From Hemerocallis citrina (taxonomy: Eukaryota > Streptophyta > Magnoliopsida > Asparagales > Asphodelaceae): DNA of 64,000 nt. A program made the position numbers and the translations under genes. Under the pieces are notes generated by a model that searched no databases, was not told where the DNA came from, and was given only the letters and a program-made list of their open reading frames with translations. Positions 22,855 through 34,974 of this stretch are shown one piece after another (position 1 is the first letter of the stretch; each line of letters begins with the position of its first letter). Location: contig CM030362.1 of the NCBI GenBank assembly GCA_017893485.1, forward strand, positions 257,575,744 through 257,639,743, in the 5' to 3' direction.

Positions 22855-25800
22855 TCATTTAAACGAAGAGATTCCATGTCTCCATTTGGGGGGCCTTCGA
22901 TTATGATTATACTGCTCCGGTGTGAAGCTCAAACCGAACATTTCCTTAAGGGCCTGCCCTGGCTCCAACAGCCCGATCAGCTTCGCCACGATAGTAGCAC
23001 TCTCCCTCACGTGTTCAAGGTCGCCAGTCTGAGTCCAAAGGCGACAGACTAACTGCCATTTCCTCTGTTTGGAGTGGAGGGCAATTCCCCACTTCGTGTA
23101 GAGGTTCTTCCTTTCCTCTGACGAGTATCTTCTCTGCATTTGCCTAAAGAGCATCTCCCGTTCTCGTCCTAGTTGTTTCATACTGCCAAGTCATGAGAAA
23201 TGTTCGATCAAATATTCATCATCTTCAATGGATGGGATAAAAACATGACTATCTTTTTTACTAAAAGTCAAGGTGTAGGAATGATTGGTTATGTGCATTT
23301 ACACTTTCACAGTAAATCAATAACCCACAACTGTTCGAACTCATTCATATCCTGGATATTTTTAGAAGTTAGAATCCATTCGATTTGCCAAATAGCATGA
23401 ACGATATTTTTTTAGCTTTTGCTAATAAGCATAAAAAAAGATAAATGGAATAGGTATGTCCAAACAAACAAAAAAAGTGGGAACGAGCTAAATCAGTTGG
23501 ACTAAAGATTTGACTAATTCACTTGATACATATTCCATACTAGCAGATGAAACCCATTTGGTGGGATAGGGCTTGCAATATATCATAACTGATATTTTAG
23601 ATTGCCGCATTGTGGTGCAAAAGGAGAAGGAAATACCTTGACACTATTGTACCATTCTGGCCTCCTGTGGTTCCCTGGTGATTTTGCCTTGAGAATGTTC
23701 TTTTTAGAAAGGATAACCTCCTGATCTCTACTTCCATATAAATAGAGTCCGAAGGGTCACCCTTGAAAAGCTGAAAGAAGTAGGTCCTATGGACTAAGGC
23801 AATATTGCATGCATGCCACAGCTCTATTATCTCACACTGCTTCTTCTCAAATTCAAGAGGCCATCTTGAAGGGGATTCCATGGGGTCTAGAATTGGATCA
23901 AGGCCAACGGCTCTAGTCGTTTCCAGTCCTGCAAAATTTTCACCGATGTTCTGTTCTATCTCCTGAGATAATAAAGGCAAAGACCAATACTGGTGATATG
24001 AGAAAGAAGGGAACATGTATCCAGAATTAAATAAATAAAAATAAAAATAATATTTTGTTACATAATTTTTTTAAAAGTGTCTTTTGAGATGTGATAAGAA
24101 AAAGAAAGCTATTTTATCTTTGATTATAAATATAGAAGTTATTTTTAAATACTGAATGATAAATAAGAGATGAAGATATGCATCTCATTTACCTTAAGGT
24201 ATTTAATCAAGAGTACTCACAACCTCATAATTGGGCCATATCTCTTTATTTTTAAATTAATATCAAACAATTATGGTTTAAACTTTGAAGTACTTGTTTT
24301 GAGCGTCGATACACACGCTGACACACCTTTATGCGTGTGTAGAGGGGCAGAGACAGCAATTTTCTTTAACTGATCAAATCATAGCATGCATGATTTATTT
24401 GGATGGGCTAATAGAATTTAAAGAGTGCTGCATCGTCTGCATTTGATATAGTCAAATGAGAAATGATAAGCATATCACTCCAAATATGCAACTTTATTTG
24501 CAACTCTCTATGATTGGTCCACTTACAACAAGAAAGTGGTCCCAACTAATTACACTTATATTCTTCCCTTTAAAAATTATGTATGGACCATTCATATGGG
24601 AGTTGCAAATATAGTTGCATTTGGAGTAGCATGCTATCATTTCTCTAGTTGCAGAAGAAGCCTAGTAGTTTGCAAGGAAACTAAAGCATGCGAACCAATT
24701 TAAATTAGGCAAAATTAAGATTCATGGCTACCTGATCATTAAGTTGCTTTTGATACTCAACACGAGCCATCTTCAAACCAGCAACAAAATCTTGGATGTT
24801 GGCAATTCCTGCTTTTGATGTAGCCACACTTTCCCCTTCATAGACACTATCACATGTGCTTCTCTCCAAATTCTGAGATTCCTCTCTAGATGGAGTTTCG
24901 TTTTCAGCACCATAGTTAAGTGCAAGGGGAATGCCTCTCCTTTGAAACCTGCTGGTTCTTCCATTGAAGTCTTTATAAGAGCTAGAAGGTGGTGTATTAT
25001 TATTAATATACTCTTCTTCCTCATGAAACCAAGGAGGAGGAGTCTTCATCGAAGTTTCCCTACAACTTCTACTTCTCAATAACAAGCTTCTAGAGCTAGA
25101 GAGATCAGAAGCATCAGGATATGCTTTGACAAAATTGTTGATCCTTTCTCTCACATCTTGAAGGTGCTGCTCTAGTGTAGTATATGAAGGCAGGCCTTCC
25201 TGATCTAAATTTAGTGGTGGCAGACTTGCACTTCCTTCAGGTACTAAAGAATTTGAATCATCCGCACTTCTCACTGGCACAACCATCTCAATACACTGAA
25301 CTTCTTTGCAAAGAACCTCAGAATCTTCATCACTTTCTTGAGCTATATCTTCTATGTGATGTGGGAGCAGAGTACTGCTGGTTGAGTTCCATGGCAGCAG
25401 AATATCCAGCTCTTGGTTTTCAGTTTTATTATTTCTTGCATATGATGATTTGGCTGGGGCTGCAGGTGTTGGAAGAAGTTTCTTGCATCCTTTACATAGG
25501 TCAGACGTTGCATTTTGACAGGACTCCTCCTAAAGAAGAGAACAAAAAAGTAAGTCTTAGAGGATACCATTCGTGTCGCATTGGGCTGGGAATTATGCCG
25601 AGTCCAACCCAATAGTAGGCAGCTTTGGGGCTCTTCTTGTGTCTTAGAGTTAGGCTTGACTGTAGGTCTTGACTCTTGAACCAAAATTTCAATCGGACTG
25701 GGTTTGAGCTCAAGTTAACTGTCCTGAATAGGTTACATAATATAATGTACAAGACTTAACCTAAAATATGAAATGATAATCTACTTGCCTTTTTCTTTTG

Positions 25801-28800
25801 TTGTTTTCTTTTTGTGGAGAACTGTAAACTATTTTCATAATGTTCATATACTCACAGATAATCTTTTCTATAAGGCATGAATATAAGTTTTTCTTCCACC
25901 AATTGACTTTTTTTTTTTGGAACTTTCTATATTTTTTAAAATAAAATACGAATAAACTTCATTGGTTTGTTCTATTATAAAATTAATCTGTAAGAGCACA
26001 AACTGACCTAAGCCCGGCCCATTTATTTCATTGTCAAACTCGAGCTTAGCAATCCAAGCCCGATAAATAAATGGTCCAGGCAGGACTAAGGAACAAAAAA
26101 TTAATCAGGAGACATATTTTTATGAGCTGGGACAAGCCAAACCCTAATATCTCAGAACATTGCTTAGAAGGTTCTAGAAAAGAGTGGATACCCATTCACT
26201 TGAAGGACGACCACTCCCCACAACTTGGAGCAGATCCTCTAGTCGAGCTTGAGCTAAGTCGCGCTGCAGTATTACCTCCTTCATCTCTTTTTCCATCTGC
26301 AAAAGTTTGTAATAAAAGTTATTCTTTGCTTCTTTTCTGAAGCAGTCCAACAATCATATAATAATGCTTAAATATACCAATATCAAATATCACGAGCAGT
26401 CAGTTCAGTGTTCAGTTTGTCCAAAAATACGTAGTCATGCACCATAAGCATCCACTACTAGCATTGCATAGATGAACCTCACAGTGGCAACCACAGGATG
26501 ATAGTTTGAAACAAATTATTAAAATTGAGTTGTGCACAGGCCATGTCAGGTACTAAATTCTAACCTGCCCTGAAACAACAGGTAAGGTTTTAACAGTTTT
26601 AAAACCCGTCTAATTGATTTTTCAAGTGAAGTTAGGATTTTGATCGGATTCTTTTATCAGGCAGGTTGAGTGGGCATATAAAAAAAATCTCAAAGTTCTC
26701 ATTTGTTACTCTCTAAGAACTACTTAAATATTTAATTTGTAAACTATTAGTATTATTTAAGCTTGGGCGGGTAGACTTATTCTCCAAATTATGAAATAAA
26801 TTGGTATATGATTGTTTGGTAACTTTGGTTAACTAAATTGTATAAATAGACTTGAAAAGTCGGGTTTACAAGTGCATTAAGCCTTTTAAGATTTGGATCA
26901 GATAGGGTTTAAGGAAGAAATCAAGTCAGATTGATTTTGGACAAAGCTTAAGATATCCAAAAATACTCTCCTATTGCAGGTCAGGAAGGTCCAGGTTTGG
27001 GACAAACCTGTTCCGATGTTCCGATGCACAGCCCTAACTTTTGTGAAAGAAAATTGATACATGATACAGATAAAAATGTCCTACAAGTTAAATGCATGGA
27101 TATAAAATAAAATAAGATAAGCTGCAACTATGGAAAATCGCATAAGCACAAATTACCCTTCTAATTTGTGCATCCTTCTCCTTCAATAAACCTTCGAAAT
27201 GGGATGATGTATTGGAGCTCGATCGTGGATATTTCAATTCACCTTCCAATCTAGCAAGTTCTTTCTGCAAATGCTTGACAAGGGCCTTGTCAGACATGAC
27301 TACATTGACCCGAGCGCTCGTAACTACTTCTTTTGCACAACTTGCAAATAAAAGTGTGTTTCTTGATTGCTCGATATGGCTTCTTGCAGGGCTCATTGTG
27401 CATATAATAGCAGTTCTGGCATTGCCTCCTAACGAAGGTTGGAGTATTCGTGTCAGCTTTGAATCTCGGTATGGGATGTGCCCATGCCTTCCTTTACTGA
27501 AACAATAGAAAGGGGGAATAAATAGATAAGATCAAAATAGAATACAGATAAACTAAATTTGTTCTAACCCTGGAGGAAGATCTAACCACTACTAATAAGA
27601 GACTGTATGTATAAAATTTGTATGATATGGCATCCTACACGTCTAAATTTCAAGAAAAACAATGAACAGAGTGATTGTGGTTCCTAGATTAACCCAAAAA
27701 TCATCCCATAGTGACCTAGACCACCAACCTTCCCACTCTCACGATCACCACTGATCAATATCTCCTCCATAGTATCACACTAATTCACCACCATCAACCT
27801 ACCTAGACCAACTTCCTTTATTCACATCACCACCCGTCTCCACAACCCACAACACCTCCACGATCATCTCCACTCGCACCAATTTTTTATGCTATACAAA
27901 ATTTATACCCACAAAATCGAGATCCACATTTGTCAAGCAAAATTTGCAAATTACACCCAAATGGAAGGAAAGCAATGTTGTTTTTGGTGGTAGTGATCTG
28001 TCTAACTCGGCGCATTCTAGAGGGGAGAATGACTGCAAGAGTGGGGCTCTCGAATGGTATTGAAGGAGCGGAAAAAAGACAATGAAATATAAGGAACTGG
28101 AGATTTAATCAGGGTTTTCTATCACAGTTAATGGTAGACTTCAGGAGAAAATGAGAAACTCTGTTGGGAGTTTTTTCTTCATTTCTATCTTTTTAGGGGT
28201 TCATAAAAGGAAGAAGGTTGGTGCATGCTTGTCATTTCACACTTTCTTTCAGTGTCTGGTAGAAAGGGGATGAAAAGAACATTAACATATTTATCAGTAG
28301 AGCAAACCATGTCACGATATTAAGTAATAAAATATTTAAAACACTTGGGTAAATTACCTAAAAGCTCGCATTTAAATATAATAAAACTAAAATTGTTACT
28401 TGTCCTTTTAAGCTCAAATGCAAAATATAAGGGTTTGAATTGGACCTGTACTAGCTTATTCCATAACAAAGTTGACTCCTCAGTAAAGATCAGGATTAGA
28501 ACTTCCAAAAGTTTAAACAAGAGTGTTTGCCCTTACGTATTAATGTCCCACTAGCGTCCTCTTTTAATAGGTGCTAAATTCCTACCACACCAGGTATAAA
28601 AGGAAAGGTCCACAGTATAGAACCTTGATATCAGTTGGCAAATAGGTAAACTTACCTGCCAATCTCAGGTAAAGAAGGAACACATAAAAGTACACTACTC
28701 GTGACAATCTAAATAACGCAAAGCCAATATAAGTTCCTAAACGATATCACGTTTTAGGCACCAAGAAACACCTCAGAGACTAATTTATATGAGGTCACAT

Positions 28801-29996
28801 CATAGCTAACAGCACATATGCAGGTAAATTTATTCTCATTTCTTATCCAGTTCAGTTGAAAAGGAATGTCGATTCAAAATAGGAGAAGTAAAAAAGGAGG
28901 GATTAAGAAATGTAACAACCTTAGTTTGCGAATAACAGTTCCGAGGGAAAGTAAACTCCGATTTATATGGCAACCTTCTTTCAGCCTACTTCCAACCGAC
29001 AATGCTTGAGATGCGCGTTCACTCCCTGCCAGATCTACAAAATTCTGCATAAATAAGAGAATTAGCTTCCTACGCAAAATAATAGAATATCTAAATTATC
29101 CCAAAGTCATCAAAATAAAACATACCACACTAGCTGCAAGCGTGCTAGAACTTCCCCTACCCTCAAACTCCCGAGCAGAACTTTCAATAGTCTGCAATTG
29201 TCAAACAATTAGAACATAAACAGTGCTTTTTCAACCAATGCATAAAATCTTAACTAAAGTGGAAATCAAGAAGCTTACTAACCAATCTGAGAATTTGATG
29301 AGACCTGGAGCTCATCTCATTTAGTAAGGTCTCTCCTATCTTTCTTTGAGCTGGGAAAAAATGCAACATGTATACCAGTAATTTAGCAAAATACTGCGAT
29401 AGAAATCAAGAAGATATTATATAGTTTATATGTAAAGCTCTTCACACCTTCACAAACAGCAAGAAGCTCCTTTAGATGTTTCCAGTCCCTCAGTAGTACC
29501 TCTGTTAGTCTCTCTACAACAGTTCCTTTCTGCAAAATAGAAGGATTAACACTCAAGAAAATGAAAGAAGAAAACCCAGTAAAAACTAGACTTGAGAATA
29601 GTAATCTACTTCTGGGTCGTCTAGAACCCTAAGAGGAGTATTGTCCAAGCTGAGCAGATCCCTAACAACTTCATTATAGATCTCAATTGCTGAAAACTTC
29701 AAAACAAATTCCCTCTCTTCATGCTGCAAGAGAGATTGCTCAATTATTATATACACAGACAGAACGAAGATGGACATTGAACAGAGAACAAAATAAGAAG
29801 AAAATTTTAAATGCTGAAAATTTTATGTGATGATTGAATTAGAATAAATGTTAGCTTACCCACTGGATGTAATCGTATATATCTGCCACTGTGTACTCAG
29901 TTATTCCTGCCATAGTGTAAGTCTTTCCACTACTTGTCTGTCCATATGCGAAAATAGTTGCTGCAAAGCAATATTATCCAACAATTAGTTTTTCAC

Positions 29997-30050
<54 letters not shown>

Positions 30051-31728
30051 AGTTAATACCACTAACAACTGAAAGAACAACTTCTTTGGCTGCCTCGTCA
30101 TAGACTTGCTTCGTGGTGCTCTCACCCCGAAATACTCTGTCTACCATCCATGAATAATACAAGAATTGGATGGAGCAAAACACTTAACCTTTATTAAAAA
30201 GTTATCAATGGAATGAAAAAAGAACTGCAAACTCAAGACCAGTATCTCAAGGATGTAAGGGTTGCTCAATAAAATGGCATATAAGATACATAAACTGAAG
30301 GCTCAACTAAAACCAATCACTACACAATATCAATTAAATAACTACTAAGAGCATCCACAGTCGTTTGCTATATATGCCATTTTGCCATATTATAGCAAAC
30401 AAATAGCAAACGACCTCTGCAATCGTTTCTCATTTATCCATTTTATAGCAAACGTTCTATTCTCATTTCTCAAATATGAGAAACGAAATGCAGGTTCTCA
30501 AATTATAAAGGACGGGATATGACACCCCGTCCCTCCGATTTAATCATTATTTAATCGATTCAGACGGAAGATCATATCCCGTCTTAATAATTTTAATTTT
30601 TTTAGAAAAAAAAAAATGGTCGGACGGGAATACATACCCCGGACGGGGTATGATACCCCGTCTCTCCCAATTAAAAAAGTTTTTTTTTAATAAACCCTTT
30701 AGACGGGGAATGATACCCCGGCCGGGGTATCATACCCCGTCCGTGAATAGGGAGTCAGTGGAGCTTTTAATGTGATAGTAATTAGGTTTAGTTATAGTAA
30801 TTAGGTTTAGGTAGTGTATTAGGTAGGTTTAATTATTATTATATTATTTAATTTAGTTAATTAATATAGTTTAGGTAGTTAATTAATTTAGTTAAGTAAT
30901 TAACTTTTTTTAATTTATTTGAAACGATGAGACGGTATATCATATACCGTCGCTCGCTTATTTCTAAAAAATGAGAAACAATATAGCAAACGACGACTGC
31001 AGCGATCGATTGTATTTGCAATTACTGTAGCTGCCATTTTATAGCAAATGAGAAAAACGACTGTGGATGCTCTAAGGAAACACAATTCAATACATAAATT
31101 CTAATTACAAGTGAATAGCTACTACATGGTAGCGTAAGCAGAGAATCGAAGTAAAAGAAGCAGAGAAAGCTAACCTAAAATGTATAAGATGAAGTTACAT
31201 TCCCAACACTAATTCAAATATTCTAATAACAGTACCAAGCACCATTCCAAGCGACATAATCTTATGAGAGAAAAACGTAAATAACCCAAATTTTAGAGTA
31301 CACAAACAATAAAAATTTACATAAAATACATCATCAACTACAAGTTTAAATTCTATTGACATAATCTAATGAAAGTACCAAGCACCCATCGAAATAATAT
31401 ATATATAACAAAAGAAACAACTCAAACCTTCAAAACAAGGGCGCATATTAAACCAAGAAAACATTCAATAGCCTCAAATCGGGCACTCACCAAATGTGTA
31501 AGCAGTGGGAGCCATGGATCTCTCAGCAAGGCTATTCCTGAAAATGATTGTAGTATCATTGATACATTCCCAATCTGAAGGATCGTTCGCAGCAATCTCC
31601 TTCGAACTCAATGGCCTCAACCTCACTGACACAAAAATCTTCTCCAACCTCCCACCATCCTCACCTCCCGCCGCCACTCCCTCCATCTTCTCCCACTCCA
31701 TCAACTCATCTCCCCCAATTGCACCCAT
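22855..31728 (-). CDS. Kinesin-like protein, kinesin-7 family (KIN-7F/G/H type)
   Basis: Thirteen exons, all in phase: 31491-31728, 30051-30140, 29860-29960, 29610-29723, 29448-29529, 29283-29350, 29126-29191, 28920-29044, 27157-27496, 26192-26296, 24732-25529, 23637-23962, 22855-23182. They total 2781 nt, or 926 residues plus TGA. The motor domain (about residues 22-345) has [16 protein letters not shown], the P-loop GQTSSGKT (116-123), switch I NEMSSRSH (219-226), switch II DLAGSE (257-262) and [14 protein letters not shown] coiled coil follows, with [16 protein letters not shown] (about 370-400) and a second segment near 409-440. After a serine-rich middle comes the NACK-type C-terminal domain (about 730-926), including [20 protein letters not shown] and [14 protein letters not shown]. 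Plant kinesin-7 proteins are plus-end motors on microtubules, some acting in the phragmoplast. The start at 31728 is chosen from family N-termini ([15 protein letters not shown]); an in-frame ATG 36 nt upstream is possible. Confidence 0.93.
26520..27040. repeat. hAT-like MITE in a kinesin intron (probable)
   Basis: Imperfect inverted ends GTTGTGCACAGGCC (26528) and GCACAGCCCTAAC (27026-27038) bracket the AT-rich body with CCTGCC and CAGGTT words. An AAAATTGA octamer lies before the left end and again shortly after the right end, but not directly adjacent, so the target duplication is doubtful. Lies between exons 9 and 10 of the kinesin. Confidence 0.4.
27497..28919. other. Kinesin intron between exons 8 and 9
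   Basis: 1.4 kb of AT-rich sequence with no clear repeat or coding signal. Confidence 0.6.
30000..30045. repeat. (GA)n microsatellite inside a 90-nt kinesin intron
   Basis: On the coding (minus) strand, intron 2 starts GTAAGT and runs straight into about 22 CT units, which fill half of the intron. Confidence 0.95.
30349..31072. mobile_element. Harbinger-like MITE with internal palindromes (copy B), in kinesin intron 1
   Basis: Ends GAGCATCCACAGTCGTTTGC and AACGACTGTGGATGCTC, target duplication TAA on both sides (30346-30348 and 31073-31075). Internal palindromes have GACGG/CCGTC arms but a different core from copy A: GGGATATGACACCCC (about 30511), GGAAGATCATATCCC (30563), two fused pairs built on GGGGTATGATACCCC (about 30620-30662 and 30701-30742), and GTATATCATATAC (30931). 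No coding capacity. Confidence 0.88.
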
Positions 31729-32359
31729 TCCTCCCCCAAACCCTAACATGCACACCCAATTCAAGAGTAAAACTTTTTAACTTTCTAGTGTTGGGTTGTT
31801 TCTTTTTGAAGTAAAGAAATTGTCACTTTTATGATTAGCAGTTAAGGTGTCGTTATTCACTGAATTTTTTTAAAAAGAGTCAAAGATAAGTGGGATTTTC
31901 GAACTCATGATTGTAGGGCTACAAATTAGGGGAAGGTGGGCAATCTCAATCCATAGCTAGCTAGCGATTAGAATAGTTGCAGAGGTTGACAGTGCTGGCC
32001 GCATAAGATTTCTTAATATATTGATGTAATGGGCAAAAGCTCAAATCCATATCAAACATATCCAAGACTGAAACTTTTCACAAAAATTGAAGAAGATAAG
32101 CAAAATGCACAAATGGGTTACTGAAATCAGGTCCAAATATTGAAGAAATTTTATTACAAATAAAATAAAATAAATAAATAAATAAAAAAGGGCAAACCTC
32201 AAATCAATATTAAATATAAAAACTGAGGAAAGTAGGCAAAATGGGTAACTAAAACTTTTTGCAAAAAATTGAAGGAAATAAGTAAAATGGGGAAATGGGT
32301 TTTGTTACCTGCTGGTACTGATGGAAGAAGAGAAGCTCTCTCTCTATTCAGAGAGTTGC

Positions 32360-32391
<32 letters not shown>

Positions 32392-32400
32392 AGATCTGGA
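31729..32400 (-). promoter_or_regulatory. Kinesin 5' leader and promoter region
   Basis: A donor-like CAGCAG-GTAACA on the minus strand at about 32309 suggests a leader intron ending just above the coding exon. A (CT)n leader-type tract (as GA on the minus strand) lies at about 32337-32391. The transcription start and the leader acceptor are not resolved. Confidence 0.45.
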
Positions 32401-32696
32401 CTAATATGGGGAACATGTACATATAGGTATAAGGTATAAGCAATTATTAAAAAAAGAAAAGGAGGATTGAATGATATCACATTTGTCAGAAAAATGGTGA
32501 ACATAAAATATATAGATTTCCCCTACCCTTTCTCTCGTTTCTTCCTCTTTCGGTGGAGACTTTTAATTAATGCTAAATTACAAGATGTGGATATGTTGCA
32601 GAATATAACCGTTAGTTTAATTAATTGACGATTTTGCAAGGAACTTCCTCAACTAAAAAAATCTATAGAGTTTCACTGTCTACTTAGAGCATCGAC

Positions 32697-33446
32697 AATG
32701 GTAATTTTTATTTTTTGGCAAAATGGAACGAATAGAAATGGAATAGATCGAAAGGTCTGCAGTGATCGTTTGTTATATTTTGAGTAGGACGAGACAACTT
32801 GTTTCGTCGTTTAAATTTTTTTTTTAAGATTTAATTAATTACCGATTAACTATTAAAACATATTAATTAAATAAATTAAATATTATAATATAACCTAAAC
32901 CTATCTAAACACCTACTAAACCTAAATTAAAGCAACTAAACCTACTTCTTAATGGTCCCTAAAACCTGGACGGGACATGATGTCCCGTCCGTGCTGTTTT
33001 TTGAAAAAAAAAATTTCCCGACGAATCTGGTCCGTTGGATCATTAAAAAAACAAAAAAAAAAAAATTCAAAAAACAACACGGACGGGACAACAACAAAAA
33101 ATTGTTGTCTCGTCCGATTGTTTTTAACAAAAAAAAATTTTTTTTTGGGGAAGGACGATACATCATGTATCGTCCGACCCATTTTAAAAAAAAAAATAAA
33201 AAAATTTACGGGACGAGACAACGTGTCTCGTCCGACTTTAATAAAAATATATTATATCTCTGGAACGATACAAGATGTTTCGTCTTCTATATTGCTATAT
33301 TCGCAAACCCACTTCTCAAATATGAGAATGGACTGTAGATCATTTGCTATTTTATGAGAAAATAGCAAACGACTGCAGCGCTCCATTCTCATATTATTCT
33401 CATAATATGAGAATATGAGAAATATAGCAAACGAATGTGGATGCTC
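32697..33446. mobile_element. Harbinger-like MITE with internal palindromes (copy C)
   Basis: Ends GAGCATCGACAATGG and GAATGTGGATGCTC, target duplication TTA on both sides (32694-32696 and 33447-33449). Internal palindromes again have GGACG/CGTCC arms with their own cores: GGACATGATGTCC (32968), a longer one around ACAACAA...TTGTTGT (33081-33116), ATACATCATGTAT (33155), AGACAACGTGTCT (33211) and ATACAAGATGTTT (33265). No coding capacity. Confidence 0.87.
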
Positions 33447-33529
33447 TTACTATCTAATGCTAGAGTTTGTTAAAAATAACATTTTTTATTTTATTTTATT
33501 TTATTTTATTTTCACACAACAAATATCAC

Positions 33530-33950
33530 TTTGCCAAACAAACTTGTGCACCGTACGTACAATTCCAAATCCATTTATCAACACGTGCATTACATGTACA
33601 AATCAAAAAAAATTCTTCTTAATTTCTTTTTTATAAAAAATACGTGTATCGTTCGTTTAACTCCAATTTCTTTTAAAAATTAAGGCATCTATCACACGTG
33701 CTAATTACTAAACAAACTTGTGCATCACACGTGCAACTCCAAATTTATTTATCAACACGTGATTACACGTACAAATAAAAAAATTTCTTTTTAATTTTTA
33801 AACAAATATGTGTATCGTCTGTCCAGCTTCAAATTTTTTAAAAAATTAATACATCCATCGCACATGCTAATTACTACCGACTTACGTGTATCGCGCGTTC
33901 AACCCAAATTCTTTATCAAACCGTGTACATCACACGTGAAAAATACTATA
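33530..33950. repeat. Tandem repeat, about 180-bp unit, 2.3 copies
   Basis: AAACAAACTTGTGCA.C followed by CAACACGTG.ATTACA occurs at about 33537 and 33713, and AATTAAKRCATC near 33680 and 33845. The unit is AT-rich with several ACACGTG words. No coding signal. Confidence 0.7.
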
Positions 33951-34688
33951 TGTAGTAGCATCTAACGTATATAATATCAGGTGGGTACATTGTCTAAATT
34001 GTATTTAAAATGTATCATGTATTAGTCTTGTGTTCATTTTCCTTTTTGCTAGAATTCTATCAATTTTGTATAGTGCTGGCACCTTGTTTGAACCAAACAT
34101 AGAAAAATGATTTATAAGATAGAAATCAAAACATTCAGAGGGAATTTAGTGTAAGAAAACAGTAGTAAAAAATGAATTCATGGCTAGCAATTTTATATTT
34201 TAAAATAACAAAACAAACGTCATCTTGATAGGGAGGAAGTCTGCAGAATCTTATAGTCGCGGAAACTTCATAAAGAGTTTTCTTGACAATTTGCACCAAA
34301 TCAATTAACATAAGTAGGATCAGACTGATTAGTGGTTGGATTAGACACAATCAAAATGCTCAATGTGAAGGAAACAGCTATTGCCGGCCACAAACAAGCA
34401 ACCGGCCCTCCTCCAAAACAACGAGATCAAGGGAGTTTAATAATTAGAAAGAAGGAAAAAAAAATTAATTAGGGTTGGCATGAGTTAATGATTGGGTAGG
34501 TCATAGGGAATTATAAGCCTTGTTAAGTAATGCATCACCATTAATTTGTTTTTAGTTTAGTTTAGTTTAATTTAATCTTTTTAGGAAGGTATTAAGGATA
34601 GGACATCTTCATGTTGTTTTTCTTGTTGTGCTGATCACTCAAACAAGGTTGTTAATATAAAATATTTAATTATTGGCTTGGTTAGTTT
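33951..34688. other. Intergenic sequence
   Basis: AT-rich, no gene recognised. A short TTTAG repeat at about 34550-34575. Confidence 0.5.
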
Positions 34689-34974
34689 TAAGAGCATCCA
34701 CAGTCGTTATGGTTAAAAAATACATAAATTGATAAATGCATATAGCAAAGTATCGTTTCGGTGCAGTCATAGAATGCTATGTTTTACAATTTTAAATTAA
34801 AATAATAACAGACGGAGCTTCACATTGCGTAGGAGAGAAAAAATAATAATAATAATAATAAATGGTGGGACGGCGCATGGAGTGTCGTCGGAGGAAAAAA
34901 AAAATTCAAAATAGTGGGACGGCACATGGAGTGCCGTCGGAGGATATTAAAAAAATAATAATAATGAAATTTTT

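Noticed and set aside
26521..27060. AAAATTGA octamer as an 8-bp hAT target duplication
   Set aside because: The right copy lies more than ten bases from the proposed element end, so it is probably chance.
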